Positions 1-12,135 of a stretch of 64,000 nt of DNA are shown here, in pieces. The DNA is from Alectoria sarmentosa (Eukaryota; Ascomycota; Lecanoromycetes; Lecanorales; Parmeliaceae). The DNA lies in the NCBI GenBank assembly GCA_009733775.1, contig WOGZ01000002.1, forward strand, positions 248,001 through 312,000, written 5' to 3'. Each line of letters begins with the position of its first letter. Within the stretch, counting starts at the first letter, position 1. The position numbers were made by a program, and so were the translations under genes. The notes beneath the pieces were generated by a model. That model saw only the letters and a list, made by a program, of their open reading frames with translations. It searched no databases and was not told the DNA's origin.

Positions 1-217
1 TCATCAATGTCAAAAATGCCTTCAGCCTCCACCATTGACCGTTCACATTATAGATTACTCACATGGTGGAAAAAAAGAAAATGATAGCGCACATGAGCAT
101 AATGTCCCAACGGGACGAACCATAAAATTCAAAACCTCAATCCTCGGCGTACTTGATCGATAATGACGGTATCGCTGGGAGCATTGTCCGAAAGGACGAA
201 GGCTGTTGATTCGGGAA

Positions 218-1983
218 TCACACGTGCGGTCCGACTCGCGTTCGTCGTGGTGAGGTAGACAGGACAGGGGCGTCGTTCGGCGATGTTGGGATGCTGGGAA
301 TTATAGGTGAGACAGGAGTGTTGTTGGGCGCTGTTGGAATGCTGTTGGGCGAAGTCCCTCCAGGCTCCGTGCTCGGTGCGGTAGGATGGACGGAAGGGTT
401 GTAGGAAGCGGTTGTTGGGCTGGAGGTCGGAGATGCAGTGCTCCCCGCACGAGGGGGACGTCTTCTGAAGGCTTCGATTATGACATTGTAGCTTGCCCTT
501 CGCCGGGCTTCGGCTTCTTTCTCCGCGGGGCTGGCGTTGGCGCCTTCGAAGCCGTATCGGTGGTTCCATTGGTCGCGGCGGTGTCTCTCTTCGGCTTCAC
601 ATCCTTCGAGAGTCTCGCTCTCGAGGAAATCATTTCTGTGGGTATGTTCTGACTGTGTTAGCAGCTCATACGCTTTTGGTACGGGTGAGGGAGTTTACTG
701 TTGAACTTTGACAAAACTTTGTGTTTGAAGTCAGTGGCCTTCTTTCCCCACTTTTTCTCATAGCCAAATGGTGCAAGATCGAATGGCTTATCGTCCTCAT
801 TTTCGTATGGCATCTCCTGTATTGACGTTGCGTAGGTTTGGAACACATCGTGTTCCCAGAGAACATCCTCTCCAAGAATCACGTCAGCGCTACAGTTCTT
901 GAGGACTTCGAATGTGACAGGTATGTTTAAGCCGGAGGTGAAGGTCCAGGTCGTTTTCACTTGGCCAACCGTTTCCTGGAAAGTACCATCTGCGAATTGC
1001 AAGAAGCCCCGATTTTCGGGTCCCGCGTTGATCTTGAAACCGAGCGCTTCGGCATAACTAAATGGAAAGCGTTGGCGAGGCTGAGCAGAAAAGACGAGCA
1101 TAGTCCGTTGGAGAAGGAAAAGGGGACACGTACTCAAGGCCCATAACATTCCGCTCAGCTCCTGTGTCAGGAATAGCATAGACTGGATAGTCTCCGACTT
1201 TGCCACCCAGGGTCTGGCGGCCACCATCCAAGAAATTGAGGTGGAATACGTTGAACACAGAAAACGTGCAACTGGCCAAGCGGTGGCGGTGCTTGGAGAA
1301 CGTTTCCGTGGCTGTCAAGAATTGACTGCCAAGTATGAGGTCGTATGCACATTGTGGAAGAACCTGACAGGTAATGTCATATAGCTCGGTTGGCTTCTTT
1401 GCGAAAGCCCAGCACAAATTTACCGTCCCTGTCATCGAGAGTCTCCCAGTCAGCAAGTATTGAGTGAGACAGCAACGATCACGACGGCTTGCCTAATCTC
1501 ACCTATCGATTGAGCTCTCTTAGAGTTTCCTAACCTGAACACAGCCGCCTTGCCTTGGAGGACAAGACCCATTTCTTGAGCGAAAGCTGCAGAAATAACG
1601 TTCTGCGCAGCCCCCGTATCAGCTAGGGCAGATGTCCGAGAACCATTGATAAAGCCCGGTAAACCACGCTTGATCTTTACCACTTTGTCCCCAAAGCGGG
1701 TAAGCGACCGCCATTGATCATTTCTCAGATTTACCATTTTTGTTTGGGCCTTCTCCTGAGCGATAGCGGTCTGTCTTTCATCAGTATCGATGCACTTTGA
1801 TTCTACCATGACCAGCCCAGCGTAGATCCCCTTGACTTCTACTACAAGCTGTTCATGAGATATAGTTCTTCTGTCTGGTTGTAGGAGCATTCCACTCAGA
1901 GGTGGAGATGGTTGAGGTTTCGGCAACATGGCAATCTGACATGCAGGTCCAGATGCAAAGGAAAAGCAAAGGCCTGGCGTCAT
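218..1983 (-). CDS. Double retropepsin-like aspartyl protease protein, fused to an Est1-like fragment
   Basis: Four predicted exons (1983-1503, 1428-1130, 1080-699, 648-218) give about 530 residues with phases that match at every join. Introns are 74, 49 and 50 nt; the last has a CTAAC branch site. There are two retropepsin-like halves. The first has DTGA near residue 122 and DLILGSQFL near 190. The second has PDTGAERNVM near 248 and a DVILGEDVLWE motif after it. The tail (EEERHRRDQWNHRYG-like, then Pro/Ser-rich) resembles the ends of fungal retropepsin-domain proteins. Residues about 31-95 (MLLQP...EVKGIYAGLVMVESKC...QWRSL) instead resemble part of the fungal Est1-type DNA/RNA-binding family as I remember it. 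The 49-nt intron has a weak GTGTCC donor. No reverse transcriptase or integrase lies nearby, so this looks like a domesticated or cellular protease-like gene rather than a retroelement. Substrate unknown. Confidence 0.6.
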
Positions 1984-2405
1984 TTTGACTGTAGGACGGG
2001 ACCTTGCATCTCGTAGTAGAGAGCTGGCGACGATGATTAATCAAGCGAGTTCAAGGAGATTGTACGAGCGAGCGCCAAAAGGAGCGCGCAAGTTAATAAA
2101 AACTTGCGATGACATACATCGAGTTTTGAATGGAAGCATGAAGCTCGTCAGTGGAAAGTCTGCAGGATTGAGATGAAGGGGAGTGTTCCGTGTCCGCAAG
2201 CCGCGGCGAAAGTGATGAGGCGGTGTGGGGGCTGAGTATGCCTACGCGCCCTATGACCCTCGTGGGCATCATCTACCAGACTTGTGTGAGATCTTCCTAG
2301 TTCAACCTCGTCACTGTTCCAATCCTATTGTGGTATGACACTCTTACACACTTAGGCCGTGACCACATCTGTCTTCTAGGAGCATTATGGTGATGTAAAA
2401 TAACA
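1984..2405. other. Divergent intergenic region
   Basis: About 420 bases lie between the divergent starts of the retropepsin-like gene and the DUF6594 gene, so this presumably holds both promoters. I see no clear TATA box or repeat. Confidence 0.4.
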
Positions 2406-3436
2406 ATGGAATCAGACGTGGATCTTGAGGCAATGTCTACAGCACCTCGCCGTCTCGAAGGTTACCCCACGTTTGCTGAATTCGTCGCAAAAGACAGAGA
2501 CGCAGCCATATATCGCAGTTTCAAGAATCTGAGCGCTAGGAACCTGCTGTATCAGCAGAGCGAGCTCCATGATCTGGAGAGACAGCTGGAAGAATTGGAC
2601 GCAAACGACGCAAACGACATTGGCGATCTGAATGCACAGAAAGCCGCCAGGCTGTGGACGCATTATGCTAATGACACGAACGAGCAGGCGATTGCGAGGA
2701 GGAAGTTGCAGAAAATCATAAGAAAGAGAATCAAGGAATATTGTATGTATTTCTTTGAGCAGGAGATCGTGTTTGCTTCTGACAACAGAGAGACAGATGA
2801 AACCATGGCCCTCGAAAGCCAAATTCTCTCCCTTAATTCACCGTCCTCACGTACCTTGAGAGACTTCAAACGATGGTTCACTTCCTCCTCGATGACAGTC
2901 CTGTGGGGCAGAGACAAGCATCTTCTCGACAATGAAAATGACCTCGTGGCTCTTGCACCAGTCGACACAGACCGGCTAAATCTCTTCCTGAAGTCGTACT
3001 TCGGCTGGTTCTTCCAAGTGAAGCAGGAGCGATCCAAGGAGCAAAGACGCAACAGAACCCTCCCACCCAAAAGCGAGCTCTTCTACTTCCCCTCCCACCG
3101 CATCCAACGCGCCGGCGCCGTCATCTCCGTCTTCCTCAGCGCCATCCTCCTCCTCGGGGCCATCGTCTGCTTAACGGCCGTCTCGAACCAGAGCACCAGC
3201 GTACGCGTGGGCATGATTGTGCTCTTCACCTGCCTGTTTGCTGCCGTGGTGGGCTTGCTCACGAATGCGAGGAGGGCGGAGATCTTTGGGAGTACGGCTG
3301 CGTAAGTTAACCGTCTTCTGTGTTTTGAGCGACGAGCTGTGGGGGGGAAAGCGATGGCTGATTCTTTTTGGTGATTAGGTACGCGGCTGTTCTGGTTGTG
3401 TTTGTGAGTAACAATGTAGGAGGTGGGAAGGTCTAG
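2406..3436 (+). CDS. DUF6594-family integral membrane protein
   Basis: Three exons (2406-2742, 2797-3301, 3379-3436) give 299 residues. The first intron is 54 nt and in frame (GTATGT to GACAG); removing it turns a poorly conserved stretch into KEYYETMALESQ. The second (GTAAGT to GATTAG, 77 nt) bypasses a TAA that would otherwise truncate the protein and adds the tail AYAAVLVVFVS. The N-terminal half is charged and probably coiled-coil (LYQQSELHDLERQLEEL), followed by a W(F/L)-containing linker. The C-terminal third has two to three hydrophobic helices (AVISVFLSAILLLGAIVCL; VGMIVLFTCLFAAVVGLL; YAAVLVVFV). This order matches fungal DUF6594 proteins, whose function is unknown. Likely membrane-anchored with a cytosolic N-terminus. 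Confidence 0.75.
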
Positions 3437-3738
3437 AGGTTGGAGTATAATTGGTGGATAGACTTTGAGCTAGTTTAATTACCATTAAGGCATGTTTGTA
3501 TCTGTAATCGAACGTTTTCTAAGGTATATTAATCCCTGGTCCCTCCACATTATTGAGGACCTATTGACATTACCGCTATGCAAGAGCTTGCCTCCCCAAC
3601 GCCTCGCTTGCTATGACGCATTCATGACAGCAATTGCCTGTCCACATCATGGAAAGACGTCCATCGACTTGAGAATTCGGTTCCTTTTTCCTTCCCCGTG
3701 GTGCCGTAATGCGTTCATCTCCAGCGTCGTATTACCGC
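3437..3738. other. Convergent intergenic region
   Basis: About 300 bases between two convergent genes, presumably 3' UTRs. A 98-codon plus-strand ORF overlaps here, but it runs into the antisense gene and has no recognisable content. Confidence 0.4.
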
Positions 3739-5551
3739 TCACGAAGTCCTCTTCACAACGAACACCCCAACCTCTATTCCCTCTCTAGCAGCATCGTACT
3801 CTGCATATGGCCTCTCTTTCACTCCCTCACACACTTCGCGAACCAAATCTGAGGCCGTCACATCTTCTATGTCACCGGATATGTTCATTTTGTTCGGCAA
3901 CATAAGCCCCTTATTGAAGTATGCATTGACCACTTTTGTAATCCTCTCGCTTTCCTGATGAATCCACCACTGCGTCCACTCTTTCCGCTCTAGCGGCACC
4001 ATCTGCGTGTTTGAGTGCATTATTTTGTATTTTGGCTTGGGGCGGTTCGGAGCGGTGACGCTGCGCTCAAGCTGGCGAAGAAGGGTGGAGAGTCTACGTA
4101 TCATCTTTTCGTAGGGAAGCATTTGGCTAACAGCCGCAGCTTTGCCCACGCCACACGCAAAGTCGGCAGAGAGCTTGTAGAGGCCGACCATATTGCGTAG
4201 TACGGGATCGAGAAGGGCACCGAGGTAGTTGGAAGAGAATGTGGTGGCTCCTTGTAGTGTTGGGTAGATGAAGACGAGCATGCCTCCTCTAGGCGAGAGC
4301 TCGACGAGTCGATCGACGAGGACTGATGGGGCATCCATGGCAAAGAGGTGGAGATATTCCTCCGTGGATGAAGGTGGGATGAAGCGTTCGAGTAGGGAGA
4401 CGCTGATGCTAGAAGGCGCCACAACCGGGTGTGGGGAGGAGGGGACGGAGGTGTTGAGGGCGTGGTGGTGATCCATTGCAACGACCGCTTTTGGGAAGAC
4501 ATTCATGCTGAAATAATCAGCCCCTGAGGCTCCGATGTTGGGCGTTGTCACAGGGCTGTTGGGAATATGGTTCATGTTGAACTTCACGGGGACTGCGTAG
4601 GTTATGTCAATGTAAAGTTCGCCAGCATCTGCGCTATCTTTGATGGCGGCTTCGATCACCTGGAAGGTAGTCGCAACGGGCCCAATCGTTTCTGTGGTCT
4701 GTACAGGGACCTTGATATCACCAATGAAAGCAGGCGGCTTATTCTCGTCTTTAGGCTTGACAACGATATTCGTGAGAGGGCAAGGCTGAGTATGGCAGAG
4801 CGTGTAAACAACATAGTGTGTAGCAGCGACATCGATGTTGGCAACTGAGGCGGTCAGCAAAGAGTATTCAATATTTTGCAATGATCTTGTGAAGCTTACC
4901 AAGCGCGTCGGTAGTCTGCTTGAGCCAATCAAATTGACCAGGACTAACATCGCTGCCCTCACTGTCAGACCTCGTAGGGTCTGTCCCCAACTCAGCGTTC
5001 TCGGCTTGGGCCTCCGAGACTGCTGAGGCCGGGTGATTTGAGGCAGTACTATTGGGCGCCTCCGAAGCGGTGGCTACATGTCCCAGCATGGAAGTAAAAT
5101 CGGAACGGTCGGGTGACGGCGTCTTCGGCATGTTGATTGCTGGGTAGGAGGATCTTCTGGAAGCGGATGGAAAGGAAGTAGGTGGTGGAGTAGTCAACCA
5201 ATCATGGATGGTAGTCTCGTCAGGTGGAGTGAGCAGAGCGTCTGGTATGCGTGAAGAAATGCCCAAAGATCTGAAGCATGGGAGTTGGAGGTGCCGTTGA
5301 CCTTTCACTAGGAGTGGCAGTGAAGGCATGTTTGTAGTCTGAATAGCAGCGGCGGCGAGGTCATCCTGGACAGGGGCGGCGAAATCGCTGATGTGATGCC
5401 TTTTCCCTCCGAATGCTCTACAGCTTGGAAGCTCAGAATCCGAATAGCCTCGAGAGTTCAAGTCGCCCTTTGAAGGCACCCCTTCAATCGAATTGGTCAC
5501 ATCTTGGTCAGGCAGGAGCGGCTGTGGGAGAGCCGATGCCTTTGAGATCAT
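3739..5551 (-). CDS. Conserved fungal protein of unknown function (585 aa)
   Basis: Two exons (5551-4900 and 4844-3739) are separated by a 55-nt intron with a GTAAGC donor, TTTGCTGAC branch site and CTCAG acceptor. The phase-1 join reads ...QTTDALVANIDVAATHY. The N-terminal about 200 residues are Pro/Ser-rich and probably disordered (TPPDETTIHDWLTTPPPTS; SPDRSDFTSMLGHVA). The C-terminal about 370 residues form an ordered domain. It contains LSPRGGMLVFIYPTLQGATTF, a LGALLDPVLRNMVGL segment, and ends with RPYAEYDAAREGIEVGVFVVKR. I recognise this end as conserved among ascomycete hypothetical proteins but know no assigned function. The glycine-rich strand could suggest a methyltransferase-like fold, but I see no SAM motif good enough to claim it. 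Confidence 0.65.
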
Positions 5552-8228
5552 TGCATGCGTTGCATACTACCATACAAGGGCTGATTGAGTGTAAGTAAAA
5601 GATAGGACTTTGTTTACCAATCTTACGTAGTCGAGTGGAAGAAAGTGTTTAGGGATTTTCTTTCTCGGACTGAGACGACAAAAGAGGGATCGTCTATTAA
5701 TGGAGGTGGAGGGCAGAATAATCAATTGAACTGGTCATGACGGTGAGAAAGAAAAACCTAAGATGCCGTGCATGTGGTAGGCAGAAGAGAAAGAGAGAGC
5801 AGACGAGCAGACTGTCACCGAGATGCTTGGTGGTGTGAGAGAGTCTAGACCGGTCGGAGGAGGAAATTTGCCAAGGCATCAGAGGCTAGTAAAGTAGAAC
5901 ACCATAGGCCCATAGGGGGAAAAGCCGCCCGTATCCTTGCGACCAACTGCACGTTTCAGAGCCTAAAGTGACTCCCACTTTATTTAGCAACGGCTTTTTC
6001 CCGCAAGACCATCCAATCAATTCCCTGTCAATGTACTCTGTACGTCTAAACACTTGGTAACACTTGTTAATACTCCTCAAGCATGGCATGCAGATTGCAG
6101 CTGTCTCCCCTCCATTGCATCTGCAGTCGAGTACCGCTTTGCCTTCCGCACGCACCCTCTATATTTAGAGCTGTCAGCTAGGTGTGATAGTCGCGTGAGA
6201 TGGTGAAAGATGCTTCCGAGTACTTTCACGTATCTTCTGACTACCTATAAACTTCGCAAGGTGCGGCCCATTCCAGAAAAGTCAATGCGCGGTCAGAAGC
6301 CACTCTGTGGCTTCTGAGTTCTGACGGAAGGCAATGGCGGAGCCAGGCCTCCTCCGACCAAGCCTGGAGGCGCGTTGCATGGAAGATGCCAGAATCATCA
6401 GAAGGCTTATGCACGCAGGCCCATCAAATTCCCGCTTGTGCCAGCAATCATTTAATGGCTCGGATTCACAGGGTTGACCCTTGGAGTGACCAACTTCTTC
6501 GAGTCACTATGTATCAATTGGAAAGAAGCATTCAAGCACTTGCAAGTTTGGAACCTTGACACGGTACTGGCCCATGGCTTCGAGTTTCGTGAGATGGCCC
6601 GGCGCCAGCCGAATACCTTGTTCAGGCTCAGCGCGTCTTACGCTGCATAGCTCCGACCTCCCTGTTCCGTGCAAGATGCTGAAACGGGTATGTAACGGGC
6701 GTACATGAGATTGCGCTTGCGCAATGCAAAAGCTTCTCTGCGGGTGCACTTCTATTTCGGGGCTGTCACTGGTAGGGACGTGCGCTGGACCGCCATGAAA
6801 CAGTGCAAAGGCTTGAGAGTGATACACTCAAAGAGATTGCCAGACATTATGCAATACTGGGTTCAAGAAAAGAGTCAGGACTCAAAAGGTTTGGAGCAAG
6901 TGTGTGTCCTTTATGGCGATTCGCTGGAGTTAAATTACGTTAGGGTATTTCGGAATAACGACGTGCCCTGGCCTTGACAACACTTCAATTATAGCATATT
7001 TGGGAAATCGCCGTGGGTATTTTACATGATTCCGGATGATTCTCATGAACCTGTTGCTTGAATTAGCCAGAGCCCATGGTCAAACTTTTGGCCGCAGTAC
7101 CAACTCCACGACCTCCCTCCTCGTCGAAGCCAGTAGCCTCGAGATCGTGAGACGACAGGCATAGTGTGCAGCAAAGTCAGTAGAGCCATGGAGTTAGGCT
7201 CACACCTAAAAGATTTGTACACAGAAGATGGAAAGAACGAACTATCCTCTCCCAAGAAGATCTCGCATTCCTTCCAAGCAAATCACGCCTCACCATGTCG
7301 TGGCTACTCGTCTTGACACGTTAACGCTCACAAGCGTCTTGAACAGAAAAACGGATTCACAGGCGTAGTGAAGCCATTGCTCAAAAATCTCGAGCGTGAA
7401 CAATGTGTTGTCTCTCAAGACCACATCAGTCTCCTTGCGCCCAAAAACATAACCCACATCTACATCTGAAGCACCTGGAGACCGAAGAAAAACGATGCAT
7501 AGAAGACAATAACAGTCCCGAATGCGTCAATCACGATGCCCTGGTGAACAAGAAGGCGATGTCGTCCATTGAAATTGCAGGTGGACTTGTCATCCCAACA
7601 TGCAGCCAGAAATACACATGTTTGAACACAATAGAGAATACCAGTAATCTTGGATTTCTTATATATGCATCAGGACGGAAAATGTTTCGCTCCAGCAGAC
7701 GCAAAATTGTACTTGAAATCGTGAAGCAGGCAATTCATGAAGGATCCCCTTTTTCAACAATTATAACACTTGTTCGCTTCCCCTTCAAAGGCTCGGCCTC
7801 TCAAAAAGCAATCTCTGTGTTGACGATCATTCCGTGGACATTTGGAAATGATTGTAAGATGGCAGAGCGCACTCGACTCAGTGCAAAGGTGGCATATAGG
7901 CAAAAAAAGTGAGGTGCATTGCGCCTTCCATTTATTCTGAGCACAGCAAGTCCTAAATAAACATCAATCTCAACCGTACTAGAAACCTCTGCGCATGTAC
8001 AGAAACTTATAGAAAACCGATATCATCATACACTGGGAAGTGACCGCCTGATATGTCCATCGTTGTGAATCTCTACCTGAGCTGAATTCCTAATCCAGCT
8101 AGCCTCCAAAGCTTTCCACTTCCTTCTATGGCCAACCCGTCACACAATCTCACCATCCGGAAGTTGCGGACTTTGTAACCTCCGGTCACCGACCTCCGCC
8201 AACATCAAACCAAAGTGGAAGGTTCAAG
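5552..8228. other. 2.7-kb region without a convincing gene
   Basis: ORFs here are short, on both strands, and lack family features; a 169-codon plus-strand ORF at 7403-7912 has no recognisable motif. The two ends should hold the promoters of the flanking divergent genes. I saw no repeat array or RNA gene. Confidence 0.35.
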
Positions 8229-11200
8229 ATGGATCCTCCACTGGAGCCTCCCAAGACTCCTCCTAACAAGTTCCCCAAACCCCCAACGCCTCGCGAAAAG
8301 ACACCCCCACCTAGTGTTTCTTGCGACATCAACACCAGTGATGCACAGGGCCCATTTCACTGGGAGCGCCGTACCAAAAGTCCGGACTTCGAAGTCCCTC
8401 CATTGAAGGGAGCTGATTTCCAAGAGTGTCCGACTTTGGAGGAGTGGGCAGACAAGCAGGAACTCAAGTAAGCTCACGGGCTTCCAGATTCCAGCACTCA
8501 TTGACAAACCAAGTGAGCTGCCATCTGGAATGTCCGTCTTATCTGGGAGGCCTGATCCATCCGACCTAAAATCCGGAGCTAAACTTCCACCATCCATCAA
8601 GGAAATTGATCATCTTCTGAAGGAGGGCGACGAAGACCCAAAGCAAGTCCACCCTCATGGATACCTCCATCTCTTACTGACACGATACAGGCTATCATCG
8701 GAAAAGCCCACCACGTCGGAGCTGAAGCCAAAGCCAGGATCTATTACACTTGAAACTGTCGAAGGCCAGCAGAAGCAGGTGGATCAGCAGCAGCCGAAGT
8801 ATTTCCATAACGACGTCGATCTCCACCACTTGCTGATTCATGACACAGGTCCTCATCTGGAGAACATCCCTTCTCGGAGCCGAATTCAGGCCTAGGAGCT
8901 ATCCCCAAATCGGCCGAAGGTCTACAGAAGAAAGCGGACCAAAAGGATCCGAAGTAAGCTCATGATCACCCCGAACATCACCGCTCACTGACTTGCCCCG
9001 CAGGCCGCCCTCTGGAAAATTCAATACGTCGAATGTAGAACTTGGAGCTATGCTACCACCTCCCCTTAGAGCGCCCCGAGGCCTGCAGAAGAAGACGAAA
9101 CAGCAAACTCCGAAGTCAGCCCACAACGAGCATGATCTCCGCCATTCACTGACATACCACGCAGGTCTTCATATGAGAAGTCCAATAGATCGAAGCAAGA
9201 GATCGGAGCCATGCCCCAACGTCTGCTCAAAGGTGCGGCTCGTCTCCAGGAGATGGCGGACATGGCAAATCCCCAGCAAGCCGAGGAAGACCGCGCCAAG
9301 GTCTTCATGGACCGTCTATCCCACGTTCAAGCGGCCTCTCGTCGTCTGCAAGGTCAACTTGAGATTCACAGTGATGAGACTTGGCCCTTACCAGTACTCC
9401 CAAATGATCGTAATCCCTTCGTGATCCAAACGAATGCGATGAAGATCCGCGCAGCGTTGGAGAACTGCAAGGACTTTGCCGTGACCATGGATCGTGAGTC
9501 CAGTAAATTTGAGTTTCTTGATGTTGTCGCCAAGTGTGGTGAGAAGCGTGTGACGGTGCAGGCTGGTCAACCCTCGGAGATCAGGCTTACTTCTTTCGAG
9601 GATGACAAGAAAGCTAGTGAGGCCGAGCAGTCTAATGCCAGTGCACGTATGATGGACCAAGGTCGCCAAGAGGAGTTGAAAGAACTTGAAGACGAGGGCA
9701 TGAGCGGTAAGTCTGGTGAGGCTTTTACCTCAGACATTGCTGACCAGACTTCAGGAATTCCATCAACTCCAAGATCGCTGTTCCATAGCGTTGGCCCTTC
9801 CCTGGCACCTACAGCCCCTCAAGCCAGCCAAGGAAGCATTACAGCAGCAAGCAAAGATGAGAATCTGGTCTCCGCCTCCCAAGGAGGCAGCTCAGTGGAC
9901 ACTTCAGAGCGAGAGCGGCGCGAGGAGTGGGAGGAACTTAAGAAAAATCCTCATTTCGGTGGCATTGGGCCATATGGACGGGCTGAATACAGCTCCTCGC
10001 CATCGCTGGACCTAGCCGAGCGCTCGGACGCCCTTGGTGCGACCCCAGAGTGGGTGTATAGAGAGGACGCCACCCCGAATTCGCACTATGACTTCGACGG
10101 GAACTCGATACCCTACAACACGCCGACAGCTAGCAATGACGATCGAGAGATGCGCACACCATCACACCGGATTGAAACCGACAGCATTGCTTCTGAACAT
10201 ATCTCAGCTGCCCTTGCTCCTCCCAGCCGAGAGCTTGGGGCTCTCTCCGTCCATGACAGTGGAGTAGGAGGGACACAGTCCATGATCGACGAGGCCGTAG
10301 CTGTTCTCAACGCTCAATGCAAGGGCGAAAGTAGAGAGACAAGCCCTGGCGCTGGAGAGACGACGTCGGACCGTCCTAGGACTCAAGATAAGGGCAAAGG
10401 TAAAGATACAAGCTCAAGCGTTGGAGGCAATTCTCCGCAAGTTTCTCAGACTCGACAGAATGGTAAAGGTAAGGATACAATCTCCGGTTTCCGCGGCACT
10501 TATATGGACGAAGGCGAAGAGCGTCACGGCAAGATGACAGGCCTTGGCGAGGAAAAGCTCGACGTCGCAGCGAGCCTTCGTAACCATTCGGTCACATATC
10601 TTGATGAGACCCAGCCCAAGGTCAAAGAGCGCAATCCTCCCGTACCCCAGCCAGAGAACATGCCCAATACCTTGACCGAAGCGATCTGCAATTATATACC
10701 TTTGGAAGCAAAGTCAATTCTCACGCTGACACTCGAGCGCGTGGATCCTCCAGTACCATCCCCAACAGATCAGCGATGCATTCCACTCAAACACTTTGAA
10801 GTCGGCCTAGATGGAGTCGAAGGTCTTTGTCAAGGAACGGCCAGGATTCCGGAGACTCTCGAAGCGACTACCGTGCGAGAGAAGCGCGTTGGGAAGCTGG
10901 GAACATTGAAGCAAGGGGATGGAGGCTTTTACAGGTCACTGAAGAGCGCACAGCAAAAGGATCAGCAGTATGGCAAGGGCTACTGGTACTTTTTCGGAGT
11001 AAAATTCAAGCAGACTAGCAGGGAGAGAAAGCTCAAGAGGGGTGGAAAGTGGTTACTCTTTGGTGCTCCGATCGAAGCGGTCTACCACCTGGACATAAAA
11101 AGAAGCCAAGAAAATGTGGCTGTCCTGCTTGGGGGAGGTGTGGACAAGTCTGGCACTGCGATCAAGCCGTTCGAAGCCAACTTCAAACGTACGCATACTC

Positions 11201-11556
11201 TTTTCAGCAGGGGCGGCCTCGCTCCAATGGACATCTGGCCAGGTGGAGAGGACTGGAATGATGGAGTGTTCAAGGATATCAGGACAGCAATGGCACACAA
11301 CGGACTGCGTGTCGGCTTCCTCTACGCAGACACTCAGACCTTTACTCCCAGGCCAAGGAGCTTTCCAGCCGCCGGCAAGCTTCAAGCAGAGAAAAAGCGC
11401 AAGCAGTCCGGGGCCGAGATGACAGAGGACGAGATGAAGGCCATGGAGAAGAGCATGAAGCCGAAGAAATTGTCAGACGAGGATATCGGTACTATTCTTG
11501 CAATGAGGGTTATCAATGACAGAGCCAAGCAGGATGCAGCAGCGCGTTCAAAGTAA
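8229..11556 (+). CDS. Orphan 1027-aa protein with repeats encoded by duplicated exons
   Basis: Six exons: 8229-8467, 8514-8642, 8691-8798, 8849-8953, 9004-9114, 9165-11556. The total is exactly 1028 codons with every intron in phase 2. Introns are 46-50 nt; the second has a GC donor (AA|GCAAGT). Exons 3-5 (108, 105 and 111 nt) encode diverged copies of one motif of about 36 residues. Each starts with SS or PSG and ends with LQKK...PK or an equivalent. The long last exon has a helical region (LQGQLEIHSDETW...), a Ser/Glu-rich linker with two GKGKDT copies, and a C-terminal domain (GYWYFFGVKFKQ; GGKWLLFGAPIEAVYHL; LFSRGGLAPMDIWPGGEDW) followed by a Lys-rich tail. I do not recognise the family. 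Good codon continuity over 1000 residues supports a real gene. The N-terminus (MDPPLEPPKTPPNKFPKPP) is assigned from the first in-frame ATG. Confidence 0.65.
8468..9164 (+). repeat. Tandem array of duplicated intron-exon units
   Basis: Four near-equal introns (8643-8690, 8799-8848, 8954-9003, 9115-9164; 48, 50, 50 and 50 nt) alternate with exons of 108, 105 and 111 nt. The introns share a (A/G)CTGA branch site about 10-17 nt before the acceptor. Three of the four preceding exons end in CCGAA, the fourth in CCAAA. Period is about 155-160 bp. The intron at 8468-8513 (46 nt, AAG acceptor) may be a fifth, more diverged member. Confidence 0.7.
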
Positions 11557-12135
11557 CGCAGCAAGGGCACTCCTACCTTTGCAAGTACAACGACTAGGTC
11601 GAGGTAACTTCTACAGACATCAGCAATGAGGATCGATAGGCCCATAGAATGAGAACGGATGCAAAAGTTCCTCAAGAGACTTGAGTGCAACTGTGGTCAT
11701 CTCTCAATTGAAGTTCCAATGTTCTGTTTAAACTTTGACACATCATCGAATTCATGTGGAGTGAGAGCCTAATCATTCGCCCCCAGACGTGGAGCTGATA
11801 GCAACAGGATATGTACACGGAGAAGAAGTGAATGAATGAATGAATGAGTGAATGAGTGAGTGGAGTTGAGATTCAGCCCTACGGAGACAATAGGCCCGAG
11901 AGAGTTTGGCGCGCTTGACCCTGACCCTGGCCTAGACCCGCGTCATTTTCAATGGCTGAACTTCTGAAGCACTCTACTGGCTCATTATTGCATCTGTGCA
12001 ACTTCTTCCTCCACCCCACACCTCACAAGTTACAGACCTCTACATACATAGCATACATCTCCATCGGCCTGTCCACCATCCTGACCCTCCCTTGATCTTC
12101 GAAGTATTGCGACGTCCCGCAGCTTTCAACACTTC
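11557..12135. other. Intergenic region upstream of the Sds3/Dep1-like gene
   Basis: No gene seen. Contains a short tetranucleotide tract (separate entry). The last 120 bases are pyrimidine-rich, as in many fungal 5' UTRs. Confidence 0.4.
11829..11862 (+). repeat. GAAT/GAGT microsatellite
   Basis: Direct reading shows about eight tetranucleotide units, switching from GAAT to GAGT (gtgaatgaatgaatgaatga, then gtgaatgagtgagtgg). Confidence 0.85.

Noticed and set aside
7403..7912. 169-codon plus-strand ORF
   Set aside because: No domain, signal or conserved-looking segment; composition typical of chance ORFs in intergenic DNA.
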